Position numbers and translations under genes: made by a program | Part shown: piece after piece, positions 51,182-61,311 of the stretch | Layout: every line of letters starts with the position of its first letter | Numbering within the stretch: the stretch's first letter is position 1 | The notes under the pieces: generated by a model | Databases searched by the model: none | Told to the model about the DNA's origin: nothing | Seen by the model: the letters and a program-made list of their open reading frames with translations, nothing else | NCBI GenBank assembly: GCA_020638175.1 | Contig: JACKJA010000002.1 | Span: forward strand, 1,488,001 to 1,552,000 | DNA: 64,000 nucleotides | Reading direction: 5' to 3' | Origin: Rhodospirillales bacterium | GTDB lineage: Bacteria > Pseudomonadota > Alphaproteobacteria > Micavibrionales > Micavibrionaceae

Positions 51182-51655
51182 CTAATGTCCTTCACCCCAG
51201 ATTAATTCACCTTCATCTTTGACGACAGGCGCCAAACGCAAGGGCGGCTCTTGGGCCGCCTCAGGCTGCGGAACAGGTTCGGGCTTTTTCATCCCGCACA
51301 TCGTCAATGCCGCATCCGTCAGATTCTGCCCATTAAACACAACTGTACCGTCGCGGTAAATCTCTATCATACCGAAATGCGCATTTAGTTCCGTCCCGGC
51401 AGGCAGCGAAGGCTGCAACCCCTGCGCCAAATCAACACTCAGCGGTATCCGCACAACATCAGGCACAATCACCGGCGCCGCCGCCAGATCCGCAGGCGTC
51501 ACCGCATTTCCATGCACATCGACACCGGGCTGGTAAATGACACTCTTTTCCGGTTCATGACGCGCCAGAAGCTTGCAAACAGCCTCCGGGTTTTGCGCGA
51601 ATGATTTGCTCGGAATCGTAATTAAAAACAATAAGATGAAAAGTTTTCTTAGCAT
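51182..51655 (-). CDS. Hypothetical secreted protein, 157 residues
   Basis: Signal peptide at 1-20 (LRKLFILLFLITIPSKSFA|Q), then a globular part with two Cys (27 and about 119) and a Pro/Glu-rich tail from about 123. No family is recognised. Probably periplasmic. It lies 6 bp after the RNase J gene, where many alphaproteobacteria have methylmalonyl-CoA epimerase and a DUF1467 gene. Confidence 0.75.
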   Translation of the reverse strand: MLRKLFILLFLITIPSKSFAQNPEAVCKLLARHEPEKSVIYQPGVDVHGNAVTPADLAAAPVIVPDVVRIPLSVDLAQGLQPSLPAGTELNAHFGMIEIYRDGTVVFNGQNLTDAALTMCGMKKPEPVPQPEAAQEPPLRLAPVVKDEGELIWGEGH

Positions 51656-51661
51656 TTGAAT

Positions 51662-53347
51662 TTAAACTCTTGATACATGCACCGTAACATAGGGCTTAAA
51701 GCCCAGAACAATCTGGATCAACCGCCGCACACCAATGCGCACCTCTTCGTGAACGGCGTGGTCGTCGCGGCGATCGTCCCGGTCCATATCCGCAAGGATG
51801 TCCTTGATCTCGCCATAGATATCCTGTTCCAGCTCCCGGTCTTCATCGCTATTCAGGTCCAAAAGCCCCAGAACGTCGACCTGCGGGTGATCCACCACAT
51901 CGCCCCGCTCGTCCAGAACCAGAGAAACAAAAACCGCGCCGCGATATTGCAACCGCCGCCGCTCGGCAATCCCTTCATGCTCGACATCTAAAATCCGCTT
52001 GGGCTCAACAGCCAGCATCCCCGTTTTAATTTCGGCTACAACTTTCGGCTTTTGCCCGTCCTGCAAAGCCACAATCTTACCATTACCCGGAATAACAATA
52101 TTCTTGATCCCCTTGTCCCGTCCCATTGCGGCCTGCTTTTCCAGCATCGCGCGCTCGCCATGAACCGTCACCAGCGTATCCGGCCGCACCCAGTCCAGCA
52201 TATCGTTGATCTCGTCCTGACACGGGTGACCCGATACATGGATTTTATAGGGCGAACGGTGCGGCGTTAAAATCCGCACGCCTTCCCCACTCAGAATATT
52301 GGTCAGATCATAAATCGCGCGCTCATTGCCCGGAATAACCCGCGAAGAAAATACAAACACATCGCCGCTTTTCACTTTCAGGCGCGGGTTATCGCCATGA
52401 ATAATCCGGGTCAGCGCGGCATTATGCTGCGCCTGCGATCCCGCCGCCACGATCACCAGCTTGCCGCGCGGCATATCCGCCGCTTCATCCTGATCGATAA
52501 ACGGCGCGACATCCTGCAAATAGCCGCAAGCCTTGGCGGCCTCAATATGCTTGTGCAGCGAGCGCCCCGCCAGAACCACTTTCCGCCCGTGCTTTTTCGC
52601 CGCCCGGCAAATACTCTGCAGCCGCCCGGTATTGGTCGCAAAAATGGTAACCAGCAGCGCGCCTTTTTTCTCATCGGCCATAAGCTGATCGAGCCCCTTT
52701 TCCACGTCGCCCTCCGACCCGGCGCGCCCCGGCGTTAGGGCATTCGTGGAATCCCCGATATAGGCCATCACGCCCTTGTCACCGGCGGCCCGGAACGTTT
52801 TTTCATCCGTCTGCCCGTTAATCACCGGCGTCGGGTCGATGTTCCAGTCGGCGCTGTGAACCACGCGCCCGGCCTCTGTCTCGATAATCAACGACGTCGC
52901 GTCCGGGATCGAATGCGTCACATGCACGAATGTCACCTTAAACGGCCCGGCATCAATCGTATCACCGGCCTTGACCACATTGACATCAGCATCCCGGCAA
53001 TCGGGAAATTCCTTGAATTTTTGCTCCAGAATTGCCGCCGTATAGGGCGTGCAATAAATCGGCGCGCGCAGCCGCGGCCATAAATACGCCAGCGCCCCGA
53101 CATGGTCTTCGTGCGCATGGGTAATGATAATCGCGCTTAAATCCTTGCGGCGTTCTTCCAGAAACGCCGGATCGGGCAGCAAAATATCAACCCCCGGCAG
53201 CCGCCAGTCGGCAAACCCGATCCCGCAATCAACCGCCAACCATTTATTGTCCGTGGCATACAGGTTAAAATTCACACCGAACTCTTCACTTCCGCCCAGC
53301 GACAGGAAATGCAGTTTATCCGGATCCAGTTTTAGTTTTTTGGTCAT
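51662..53347 (-). CDS. rnj: Ribonuclease J
   Basis: Metallo-beta-lactamase/beta-CASP nuclease for mRNA decay and rRNA maturation. The 561-residue protein has HAHEDH (His77, His79, Asp81, His82 region), VHVTHSIPDA, the beta-CASP region and SGHPCQDEINDML. The C-terminal domain is present. It stands in the usual place after coaX. Confidence 0.96.
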   Translation of the reverse strand: MTKKLKLDPDKLHFLSLGGSEEFGVNFNLYATDNKWLAVDCGIGFADWRLPGVDILLPDPAFLEERRKDLSAIIITHAHEDHVGALAYLWPRLRAPIYCTPYTAAILEQKFKEFPDCRDADVNVVKAGDTIDAGPFKVTFVHVTHSIPDATSLIIETEAGRVVHSADWNIDPTPVINGQTDEKTFRAAGDKGVMAYIGDSTNALTPGRAGSEGDVEKGLDQLMADEKKGALLVTIFATNTGRLQSICRAAKKHGRKVVLAGRSLHKHIEAAKACGYLQDVAPFIDQDEAADMPRGKLVIVAAGSQAQHNAALTRIIHGDNPRLKVKSGDVFVFSSRVIPGNERAIYDLTNILSGEGVRILTPHRSPYKIHVSGHPCQDEINDMLDWVRPDTLVTVHGERAMLEKQAAMGRDKGIKNIVIPGNGKIVALQDGQKPKVVAEIKTGMLAVEPKRILDVEHEGIAERRRLQYRGAVFVSLVLDERGDVVDHPQVDVLGLLDLNSDEDRELEQDIYGEIKDILADMDRDDRRDDHAVHEEVRIGVRRLIQIVLGFKPYVTVHVSRV

Positions 53348-53368
53348 TCTGCCGCTTCTGTATGTGAT

Positions 53369-54109
53369 TTATTCTGTTCCATGGCTTTGATAAATGCGTG
53401 CTAACCCGCGCAAAGTCAAATCTTTATCCACTTTTTCAATCGCCGGGATCGCATCGGCAAATAAGGGCGCCAGCCCACCCGTCGCGACCACAGCCGGTTT
53501 CACGCCCAGCTCTCCCTCTATCCGGGCCAGCATCCCTTCGATCATGCTGGCATACCCCCAGTACAAACCGGATTGCATGGCATCCACCGTATTTGTCCCG
53601 ATCACATGCGCGGGGCTTTCTACGCAGATATCTGGAAGTTTGGCTGCCGCGCTGACCAAGGCCTCTTTCGACAAATTCACACCCGGCGCAATGACACCGC
53701 CGACAAACGCGCCATCCGCATCCACGACATCGAACGTTGTCGCCGTCCCGAAATCAACCACCACCACAGGCGCACCATAATCACACGCCGCCGCATAGGC
53801 ATTAATCAGGCGATCCGCCCCGGCCTGCGCCGGAACATCAAGCTTTATCACCATAGGAACCGTTTCATGCGTCACAAACAGCAGTTCGGAATCGGTGCAT
53901 GATCCGGCAAATTGTTTCACAACCGGGTCGAGCCGCGGCACAACCGACCCGACCACAGCCGCCGTTACGCCGGACAGGTCAAACGGCAAATGAACGTCGT
54001 CCACCGCATGCACAGCCGCCGTCTCCATCCGGTGAATAGCGCACAGCTCATCCCCGTCATACAGGGCGAACACAATATTCGTATTTCCGGCATCAATAAC
54101 CAGCAACAC
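53369..54109 (-). CDS. coaX: Type III pantothenate kinase
   Basis: First step of CoA synthesis. The 246-residue ASKHA-fold protein has DAGNTNIVFALY (6-17), PAQAGADRLINAYAA, VVDFGTATTFDVV and GGVIAPGVNLSKEAL. The likely start is the GTG at 54109, 5 bp after the birA stop. Confidence 0.96.
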   Translation of the reverse strand: MLLVIDAGNTNIVFALYDGDELCAIHRMETAAVHAVDDVHLPFDLSGVTAAVVGSVVPRLDPVVKQFAGSCTDSELLFVTHETVPMVIKLDVPAQAGADRLINAYAAACDYGAPVVVVDFGTATTFDVVDADGAFVGGVIAPGVNLSKEALVSAAAKLPDICVESPAHVIGTNTVDAMQSGLYWGYASMIEGMLARIEGELGVKPAVVATGGLAPLFADAIPAIEKVDKDLTLRGLARIYQSHGTE

Positions 54110-54114
54110 AGGCT

Positions 54115-54846
54115 CTATTCGCTTTCTTCAAAATACACGTCGCCGGCGCGCACAGCCCGGACATTTCCATCGGCCAGCTCTACCAGTAAAGTACCATCCG
54201 CGTCCAAATCTTTAAAAACACCGGAAAACTCTTCCGCAGCCAGCCGGACCTTCACAGCCTGCCCCAGACCATGCGCCTGTGCCAGCCATGCCTCCCGGAC
54301 AGGGGCAAACCCCTCCCCCTGCCAGCATTCATATTCCCGGCCCAAATGAGCCAACAGCTTGTCCCGGAACGGATGAATCGGAACCTGTCCGCCACCGCTC
54401 AACGCCTGTAAGCCAGCCGCCCCCTCCGGCGGCGCCATAATATTAACACCAACGCCAACCGTCAGCCCCTCAACACGGTCGCCCTGAATATCACTCTCCA
54501 GCAATATACCCGCAGCCTTTTTGCCATCGACAAGAATATCATTCGGCCATTTCAGCGTTTTCTTGTGCCCTGATTCAATCACGTCATCCATCGCCGCCGA
54601 CACCGCCAGCGCCACAACAAACGCCAGCTGCCCGGCCTGATTGGCGGTGCAACCGGGCCGCAGCAAAGCCGACATATAAAGATTACCGATCGGTGAATTC
54701 CATTCGTTGCCTTGCCGCCCACGGCCCTTGGTCTGGGTCAGGCATTGCACAACCGTGCCTTCGGGAAGTCCTTCCTCCGCCAGCTCGCGGACATAATCCT
54801 GCGTCGAGGACAAAGACGCGTAAGTATGAACTTGCCAGTCAACCAT
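54115..54846 (-). CDS. birA: Biotin-[acetyl-CoA-carboxylase] ligase
   Basis: Attaches biotin to the acetyl-CoA carboxylase carrier protein. The 243-residue protein has SLSSTQDYVREL, TKGRGRQGNEW and KWPNDILVDGKKAAGILLES. It lacks the N-terminal HTH, so it is a ligase without repressor function. Its start overlaps the nuoN stop (TGATG). Confidence 0.96.
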   Translation of the reverse strand: MVDWQVHTYASLSSTQDYVRELAEEGLPEGTVVQCLTQTKGRGRQGNEWNSPIGNLYMSALLRPGCTANQAGQLAFVVALAVSAAMDDVIESGHKKTLKWPNDILVDGKKAAGILLESDIQGDRVEGLTVGVGVNIMAPPEGAAGLQALSGGGQVPIHPFRDKLLAHLGREYECWQGEGFAPVREAWLAQAHGLGQAVKVRLAAEEFSGVFKDLDADGTLLVELADGNVRAVRAGDVYFEESE

Positions 54847-56297
54847 CAGCCGCCAAAAAATACGGAAGACGCATTCCGGGCAATCTGGACCAGCGTATCG
54901 GGAACCAGAATAAAGGCCAGAACAAACAACACGCTAATCAGGACCATAGCCCGGCGCCCCAGACCGAAATCCTGATCGAAAGGATCGGCGGGCGGATCAA
55001 AAAACATGACCTTGATAATCCGCAAATAATAGAAGGCCGCAATAACCGACGTTAAAACGCCGATCACCGCCAGAACGTACATGCCTTGCTGAACAGCGGC
55101 CTGAAATACAAACATCTTGCTGAAGAAACCCGCCATCGGCGGAATAGCGCCCATGGAAAACATCAGGATCGCCATAGCATAGGCATACATCGGATTATGA
55201 CGGGAAAAACCGGCCAGATCAGCCAGCTGCACCGCCGGCAGTCCGCCGCGACGCATCATCAAAATAATAGAGAACACCCCGGCAGTCATCATCAGGTAAA
55301 TCACAAGATATATGATGACGGCGCTTATTCCCTGCGGAGAAGCCACCACCAGCCCCACCAGTGCATACCCCATATGGCTGATCGAGCTGTACGCCATCAG
55401 GCGCTTGATATTGGTTTGAACCAGAGCCCCGAAGCCCCCGACAACCATCGACCCGACAGATATCACCCAAAGCACCTGTTGCCATTGATCGACCATCGAA
55501 CCAAACGGAACCATCATTAGCCGGATCAAAAGAGCCATCGCCGCGATTTTGGGCACCATAACAAACAGCGCCGTCACAGATGTCGCGGCTCCTTCATAAA
55601 CATCGGGGCTCCACATGTGAAAAGGCACCGCCGAGAGCTTGAACGCCATCCCGACCAGAATAAACACCATTCCGACCGTCACGCCGACAGGGATCGGGCC
55701 TTCCGCCAGCACGGCGGCAATCGCATCAAACCCGATCGCCCCTGTATAGCCATAGACAAGGGAAATACCGAACAACAACATCCCCGATGACAAAGCGCCC
55801 AGGATAAAATATTTGATCCCCGCTTCGCCGGATCTCTGGTTATCGCGCCGGAAAGCCGCCAGAACATAAAGGCTGAGCGCCTGTAATTCCAGCGCCATAT
55901 AAGCCATCAGCATGTCATTGGCCGAAACCATCAACAACATCCCCAGCCCGGCCAGCATGACCAGAAGCGGATATTCAAACTGGACCATTTCTTCCTGCTG
56001 GAGGTATTTAACAGACAGCGCAACGGACGCCATCAAACCGACAAGAACCAGCATCTTCATAAGTCCGGCAAACTGGTCCATCACAAACATGCCGCCAAAG
56101 GCCAGACCGCGGTCCCAATCAATCCCCAGCAAAAACAAAAGCGCCAACCCAAAACAGCCCACCACGGAAACACAAATGCCGCACGTCAGTTCCCGGCCGC
56201 GGGACACCCCGACCACCAGCAAAACCAGAGCCGCCGCCGCCAGAAATATTTCCGGCAACGCAATGATCGGCGAAGCTAGAGATACAACATCACTCAT
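54846..56297 (-). CDS. nuoN: NADH-quinone oxidoreductase subunit N
   Basis: Antiporter-like membrane subunit of complex I with about 14 membrane segments in 483 residues. Marks are the conserved KYFILGALSSGMLLFG and FKLSAVPFHMWSPDVYEGA. It overlaps nuoM by 8 bp. Confidence 0.97.
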   Translation of the reverse strand: MSDVVSLASPIIALPEIFLAAAALVLLVVGVSRGRELTCGICVSVVGCFGLALLFLLGIDWDRGLAFGGMFVMDQFAGLMKMLVLVGLMASVALSVKYLQQEEMVQFEYPLLVMLAGLGMLLMVSANDMLMAYMALELQALSLYVLAAFRRDNQRSGEAGIKYFILGALSSGMLLFGISLVYGYTGAIGFDAIAAVLAEGPIPVGVTVGMVFILVGMAFKLSAVPFHMWSPDVYEGAATSVTALFVMVPKIAAMALLIRLMMVPFGSMVDQWQQVLWVISVGSMVVGGFGALVQTNIKRLMAYSSISHMGYALVGLVVASPQGISAVIIYLVIYLMMTAGVFSIILMMRRGGLPAVQLADLAGFSRHNPMYAYAMAILMFSMGAIPPMAGFFSKMFVFQAAVQQGMYVLAVIGVLTSVIAAFYYLRIIKVMFFDPPADPFDQDFGLGRRAMVLISVLFVLAFILVPDTLVQIARNASSVFFGG

Positions 56298-57891
56298 TTA
56301 TAATTTCCTCCGGCATCGGCGGCATAACGCCAAACACCTCTGTTTCCTCATTCCCGGCCGCCGGCATAATCCCGTTTAAGTTCCATTGAGAAAGCTCTAG
56401 GGGCTTTTGCAAACCGATGTGATAATTCAGCATAAGCTTTTCCAAAGCCGGTTCTGTGCGTTCCAGAATAAAATTCGGAAACAGACCAAACCAGATCACC
56501 ATCCCGACAATAGGGAAGAAAATAACGATTTCCCGCATATTCAAATCCGGCAGGATAGACGCATCCGCATTATCCTGTGGCCCGAAAATGATTTTGCGGT
56601 AAAGACGCAGCATATAAATAGCGCCCAGAATAATCCCCCCGGCAGAGAAAAACGCCAGCGTCACATTCACATGGAACACCCCGAGCAAAGCCAGAAACTC
56701 ACCGACGAACCCGGACGTTCCCGGCAAGCCAACCGACCCCAGCATCAAAATCATAAACACGGTCGCATACACAGGCATATTGTTCACAAGCCCGCCATAA
56801 CGCGACATTTCCCGCGTATGCAGCCGGTCGTAAACCACCCCGACACACAAGAACAAAGCCGCAGAAATCAAGCCGTGAGACAACATCTGGTAAACACCGC
56901 CCTGAAGCCCTTGAATCGTACCCGTAAAAATCCCCAGTGTCACAAAGCCCATATGCGCCACCGATGAATAGGCAATCAGCTTTTTCATGTCGCGCTGGAC
57001 AAACGCCACCAGCGAAGCATAGGCAAACGCCACAACGCTTAGCCCGTAAACCAGCGGAGCGAAATAAGCGCTGGCATCCGGGAACATCGGCAGGGAAAAC
57101 CGTAAAAACCCGTAACCGCCCATTTTCAGCAAAACCCCGGCCAGAATAACCGAGCCAGCCGTTGGCGCCTGCACGTGCGCATCCGGCAGCCACGTATGCA
57201 CCGGCCACATCGGCACCTTGATCGCAAAGCTGACAAAGAAGGCCAGCCATAACCACCGCTGGATATCCGCCGTCACCGGGTTGGCCATCAAAGTCGGGAT
57301 GTCCGTCGTCCCGGTCAGGAAATACAGCGCCAACAGCCCGACCAGCATCAACACCGATCCCGTCAGCGTATAAAGGAAAAATTTATAGGCCGAATAAACC
57401 CGGTTTTCTCCGCCCCATATCCCGATAATTAAAAACATCGGGATCAGCGACCCTTCATAGAAAACATAGAACAACAAGGCATCCAGAGACGTGAACGTCC
57501 CGATCATAAAAGTTTCCAAGATCAAAAACACAATCATGTATTCTTTGACCCGTGTCTTGACCGACTCCCAGCTCGCCAGAATGCAGACAGGGGTCAGAAA
57601 AGCCGAAAGCATCACAAAAAACAGGGAAATACCATCAACCCCGACATGATAGGAAATCCCCAGTCCCGGGAACCATTCAGACTTTTGGACAAACTGGAAC
57701 CCCGGATCGCCAACGTCGAACTGGAACAACATGTAAAGGCTGAGCACAAAGGTAAACAACGATGTAAATAGCGCCGTTTTGCGGACATTATTCGCCGCTT
57801 CGACCGTATCCTTGTTACCGATCATCAAGATAAACAATATCCCGACCAGCGGCAGGAAGATCATAATGGATAATATCGGCAGTTCCGTCAT
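56290..57891 (-). CDS. nuoM: NADH-quinone oxidoreductase subunit M
   Basis: Antiporter-like proton-pumping subunit, 533 residues, about 14 membrane segments. Marks are SYHVGVDGISLFFVML, FAIKVPMWPVHTWLPDAHV, KLIAYSSVAHMGFVTLG and the C-terminal DAxxR-like MLRLYRKIIFGP. It lies 15 bp after nuoL. Confidence 0.98.
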   Translation of the reverse strand: MTELPILSIMIFLPLVGILFILMIGNKDTVEAANNVRKTALFTSLFTFVLSLYMLFQFDVGDPGFQFVQKSEWFPGLGISYHVGVDGISLFFVMLSAFLTPVCILASWESVKTRVKEYMIVFLILETFMIGTFTSLDALLFYVFYEGSLIPMFLIIGIWGGENRVYSAYKFFLYTLTGSVLMLVGLLALYFLTGTTDIPTLMANPVTADIQRWLWLAFFVSFAIKVPMWPVHTWLPDAHVQAPTAGSVILAGVLLKMGGYGFLRFSLPMFPDASAYFAPLVYGLSVVAFAYASLVAFVQRDMKKLIAYSSVAHMGFVTLGIFTGTIQGLQGGVYQMLSHGLISAALFLCVGVVYDRLHTREMSRYGGLVNNMPVYATVFMILMLGSVGLPGTSGFVGEFLALLGVFHVNVTLAFFSAGGIILGAIYMLRLYRKIIFGPQDNADASILPDLNMREIVIFFPIVGMVIWFGLFPNFILERTEPALEKLMLNYHIGLQKPLELSQWNLNGIMPAAGNEETEVFGVMPPMPEEIINE

Positions 57892-57906
57892 AACCCCTGT
57901 ATCCCG

Positions 57907-59937
57907 TTACATAATTCCGCTGACCAAAAGCCAGGAAATAAATACAATCACACCGACCAGCATCGCAAAGGCATAGTGATAAATATACCCCGTCTGGAAA
58001 CGCCCCAGAATTTTACCGGTAATGTAGGAAAGGGATGCCATACCATCCGGCCCCATACCATCAATAAGCTTGCCGTCACCGGTCTTCCAGAAATAGTTCC
58101 CCAAAATACGGATCACCCGCACAATAAAGAAGTCGTAGAGCTGGTCAAAATACCATTTGTTGTAAAACAGATCATGCACAGGCCGCATAAACCGGACGAT
58201 CCAGCCGGGAACTCCCGTGAAGATCATATAGACAAGGTAAGCCAGAGCGATACCGGAAAACCCGGCTACAAGCGGAGCCATCTTGACCCATTCAGGCACA
58301 TGGTGCGCAGCTTCCAGCGTGTCGTTTGCCTTCAAAACATACAGGGAATCCCCCCAGAACGACCGGCGGTTAATCGCCGGCTCCAGCCATTCGTCTTCCA
58401 GTGCCGGTGCTTCGACATCGTGCTCGATTTCAAGCTCATGCGTGACCAGTTCCGGCCCCTTGTGCAGCCCCCCGACAAACGGCTCGTAAAATACGGCCCC
58501 GGCAAAAATCGCCCCGGCCGCCAACACCACCAGCGGCCCGATCATCACTTGCGGCGATTCATGGACATGATGCATAACCTCGCTTGAGGCCCGCGGTTTG
58601 CCATGGAAGGTCATGATAATAAGCCGCCACGTGTAAAACGCCGTCATAATCGCCGCGGCAATCCCCAGCCAATACGCGAACAAACCAAACCATGTATGAT
58701 CGGCAAAGGCTGACTCCAGAATAATGTCCTTGGAATAGTAACCCGCAAAAAACGGGATCCCGGCCAGCGCCAGCCCGCCAATCCACATCAAAATGTAGGT
58801 GATTGGTATTTTCTTCCAGACCCCGCCCATATTGCGCATGTCCTGTTCGTCGCTCATCGCGTGGATCACCGACCCCGCGCCAAGGAATAGCAAAGCCTTG
58901 AAAAAAGCGTGCGTCATCAAATGGAACATCGCCGCGCCATACGCCGACACGCCCAGAGCAAAAAACATGTAGCCGAGCTGGCTCATCGTCGAATAGGCAA
59001 TCACCCGCTTAATATCAAACTGGGTCATGCCGATCGTCGCCGCCACAAACGCTGTCAACGCCCCGACGATACAAATCACCATCGAAGCAATCGGTGCATA
59101 TTCAAAGAACGGTGAAAAACGCGCCACCAGAAAAACACCGGCCGTAACCATCGTCGCAGCATGGATCAAAGCCGACACCGGCGTCGGCCCCTCCATCGCG
59201 TCCGGCAACCACACATGCAGGCCCAACTGTGCGGATTTCCCCATCGCCCCCATAAACAGCGCCAGACCGACAAGGGTCAGGGCATGAATATGAAATCCGA
59301 AAAAGACCATGTGATCCAAAGCATGCGCAGGCACTGCCGCAAATATCTCGTCAAACTTGACGGTACCGAAAATGGCGTAAATCCCCATCACCCCGAGGAT
59401 CAAACCAAAATCGCCAATCCGGTTGACCACAAACGCCTTCACCGCCGCAAAGTTGGCGCTGTGTTTGTGGTTCCAGAACCCGATCAGCAAATAAGACGCC
59501 ACACCGACCCCTTCCCAGCCAAAAAACAGCTGGAGCAAATTATCGGCGCTCACAAGCATCAGCATGGCAAAGGTAAACAGGCTCAGATACGCCATAAAAC
59601 GGGCTTTATGCGGATCATGACTCATATAGCCGATCGAATAAACATGGACGCAGGCCGAAACCACATTCACCACACACATCATAACGACGGAGAGCTGATC
59701 GACGCGCAGCGCCCAGTCAACACTAAACGCACCCACAGTAATCCATGGCGCCAACGTAATCACACGCGGATCGCTATCCATGATTACATCAAAAAATAAA
59801 ATAACCGACGAAAACGCCGCCAGAATAACCCCGGCACACGTTACAAATTGCGCTCCTTTATCCCCAATTTGCTTCCCGAACAACCCGGCCAGCAAAAATC
59901 CGGCAAGCGGTGAGAATACAGCGAATAATTCAACCAT
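57907..59937 (-). CDS. nuoL: NADH-quinone oxidoreductase subunit L
   Basis: Largest antiporter-like subunit of complex I, 676 residues, about 16 membrane segments plus the long lateral helix near the C-terminus. Marks are FFGWEGVGVASYLLIGFW, LHVWLPDAMEGPTPVSALIHA (partial) and KRVIAYSTMSQLGYMF. It starts 4 bp after nuoK. Confidence 0.98.
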   Translation of the reverse strand: MVELFAVFSPLAGFLLAGLFGKQIGDKGAQFVTCAGVILAAFSSVILFFDVIMDSDPRVITLAPWITVGAFSVDWALRVDQLSVVMMCVVNVVSACVHVYSIGYMSHDPHKARFMAYLSLFTFAMLMLVSADNLLQLFFGWEGVGVASYLLIGFWNHKHSANFAAVKAFVVNRIGDFGLILGVMGIYAIFGTVKFDEIFAAVPAHALDHMVFFGFHIHALTLVGLALFMGAMGKSAQLGLHVWLPDAMEGPTPVSALIHAATMVTAGVFLVARFSPFFEYAPIASMVICIVGALTAFVAATIGMTQFDIKRVIAYSTMSQLGYMFFALGVSAYGAAMFHLMTHAFFKALLFLGAGSVIHAMSDEQDMRNMGGVWKKIPITYILMWIGGLALAGIPFFAGYYSKDIILESAFADHTWFGLFAYWLGIAAAIMTAFYTWRLIIMTFHGKPRASSEVMHHVHESPQVMIGPLVVLAAGAIFAGAVFYEPFVGGLHKGPELVTHELEIEHDVEAPALEDEWLEPAINRRSFWGDSLYVLKANDTLEAAHHVPEWVKMAPLVAGFSGIALAYLVYMIFTGVPGWIVRFMRPVHDLFYNKWYFDQLYDFFIVRVIRILGNYFWKTGDGKLIDGMGPDGMASLSYITGKILGRFQTGYIYHYAFAMLVGVIVFISWLLVSGIM

Positions 59938-59941
59938 CCCC

Positions 59942-60250
59942 CTACCCCTTCATCTCGGCGATATCGTCGACGGCAATCGATCCGCTCTTACGGAAGAACA
60001 CGACCAAAATCGCCAGACCGATAGCAGCCTCGGCCGCAGCCACGGTCAGGATAAACATGGTGAACACCTGCCCCGCCATATCGTTCATAAAGGATGAAAA
60101 CGCCACAAAATTAATGTTCACCGCCAGCAGCATTAATTCGATACACATAAGGATGATAATCACATTCCGGCGATTCAGAAAAATCCCGAAAACACCCAAC
60201 GTAAAAACCACCGCTGAAAGATACAGATAATGCTCAACACCGATTTCCAT
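59942..60250 (-). CDS. nuoK: NADH-quinone oxidoreductase subunit K
   Basis: A 102-residue subunit with three membrane segments. The buried Glu residues lie in IILMCIELMLLAVNINFVA and AAAEAAIGLAILVV. It starts 5 bp after nuoJ. Confidence 0.98.
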   Translation of the reverse strand: MEIGVEHYLYLSAVVFTLGVFGIFLNRRNVIIILMCIELMLLAVNINFVAFSSFMNDMAGQVFTMFILTVAAAEAAIGLAILVVFFRKSGSIAVDDIAEMKG

Positions 60251-60255
60251 GATCG

Positions 60256-60867
60256 TCAGACCCCCGTCCGTGGTGTGATTTTGACGATTTTCATGGTTTC
60301 CTCACGGGTTCGGGATACCTGCCGGGCTACGGATTGTTTCCGCACACCGGAACGATGCCGAAGCGTCAGGACAATCGCGCCAATCATCGCCACCAAAAGA
60401 ATCAATCCCGCCATCTGGAACGCCAGAAAATAATCGGTGTAGATCAACCGGCCCAGAATTTCTGTATTCCCCAGACTACTATCCAGCGCCGGGGATGACG
60501 CCGCCCGCGCTTCAACCGCCGGCGCGGCATGCCATCCCTTGAAAACAAATGCCAGCTCCGCCAGCAAAACCGTACCCACGCCCAGCCCCAGCGGCACATA
60601 ACGCCGCGCGCCCGCCCGGACTTTTTCGATCCCGATATCCAGCATCATCACGACAAACAGGAACAAAACCGCCACAGCTCCGACATAAACAATGGCAATA
60701 ATCATCGCCAGGAACTCGGCGCCCAGCAAAACGAACAGACACGCCGCATTAAAGAAAGCCAGGATGAGGAACAGAACGGCATGCACGGGATTACGTGCGG
60801 AAATCACCAGAAGGGCCGCTATAATCAAAATCGTCGCAAAGAAATAAAAGGCGAGGGCCGAAACCAT
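60256..60867 (-). CDS. nuoJ: NADH-quinone oxidoreductase subunit J
   Basis: A 203-residue subunit with five membrane segments. The family motif is FLAMIIAIVYVGAVAVLFLFVVMM (partial). The 148 bp before it (60868-61015) hold no gene. A weak hairpin AGAGA/TCTCT followed by six T lies at about 60912-60930 on the minus strand and might partly stop transcription from the small gene upstream. Confidence 0.97.
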   Translation of the reverse strand: MVSALAFYFFATILIIAALLVISARNPVHAVLFLILAFFNAACLFVLLGAEFLAMIIAIVYVGAVAVLFLFVVMMLDIGIEKVRAGARRYVPLGLGVGTVLLAELAFVFKGWHAAPAVEARAASSPALDSSLGNTEILGRLIYTDYFLAFQMAGLILLVAMIGAIVLTLRHRSGVRKQSVARQVSRTREETMKIVKITPRTGV

Positions 60868-61015
60868 GATATGCCGTGATACTACGCGTTATAACTGAAC
60901 AAAAAACAGAGATTCTCTCTATCCCTGATTGTTTTAATATGTTCAGCCCTGCGCCGCAATCCCCTGCGCCAAGAAAACCACTGTTAATTTGCAGATAAAA
61001 TTAAAAAAACGATGC

Positions 61016-61243
61016 TCAATTACCAAAGTGCAATTTGGTCCATTGCGGCTTTCCGGTTTCCGGCGCGTCAGTGTATTCCCCTTCAATCTGCCCGCCTTTA
61101 TGAGGATAATCCGGCCCTTTGACCTGATCGCCGGGAATAGCGACCGCTCTTGTATGGTTCCGCCATTTCTCCCTGACATTCAAAACATGAACGCCGCCGC
61201 TAAATTCGTAAGATTCGATTGTTCCTTTAACTTGAACACTCAT
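61016..61243 (-). CDS. Hypothetical 75-residue protein between nuoI and nuoJ
   Basis: A soluble, probably beta-rich protein (MSVQVKGTIESYEFSGGVHV, then VREKWRNHTRAVAIPG). No signal peptide, membrane segment or known family. AAGGGA 8 bases before the ATG at 61243 fixes the start; an upstream ATG at 61279 is less likely. It interrupts the usual nuoI-nuoJ junction, with 68 and 148 bp of flanking non-coding DNA. A role in complex I is possible but unsupported. Confidence 0.68.
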   Translation of the reverse strand: MSVQVKGTIESYEFSGGVHVLNVREKWRNHTRAVAIPGDQVKGPDYPHKGGQIEGEYTDAPETGKPQWTKLHFGN

Positions 61244-61311
61244 AATAGATCCCTTCCCATGTTTGATTATTGAAAACATTTAGGGTGGAAAAAAAGAATA
61301 TGTCAAGGAAT

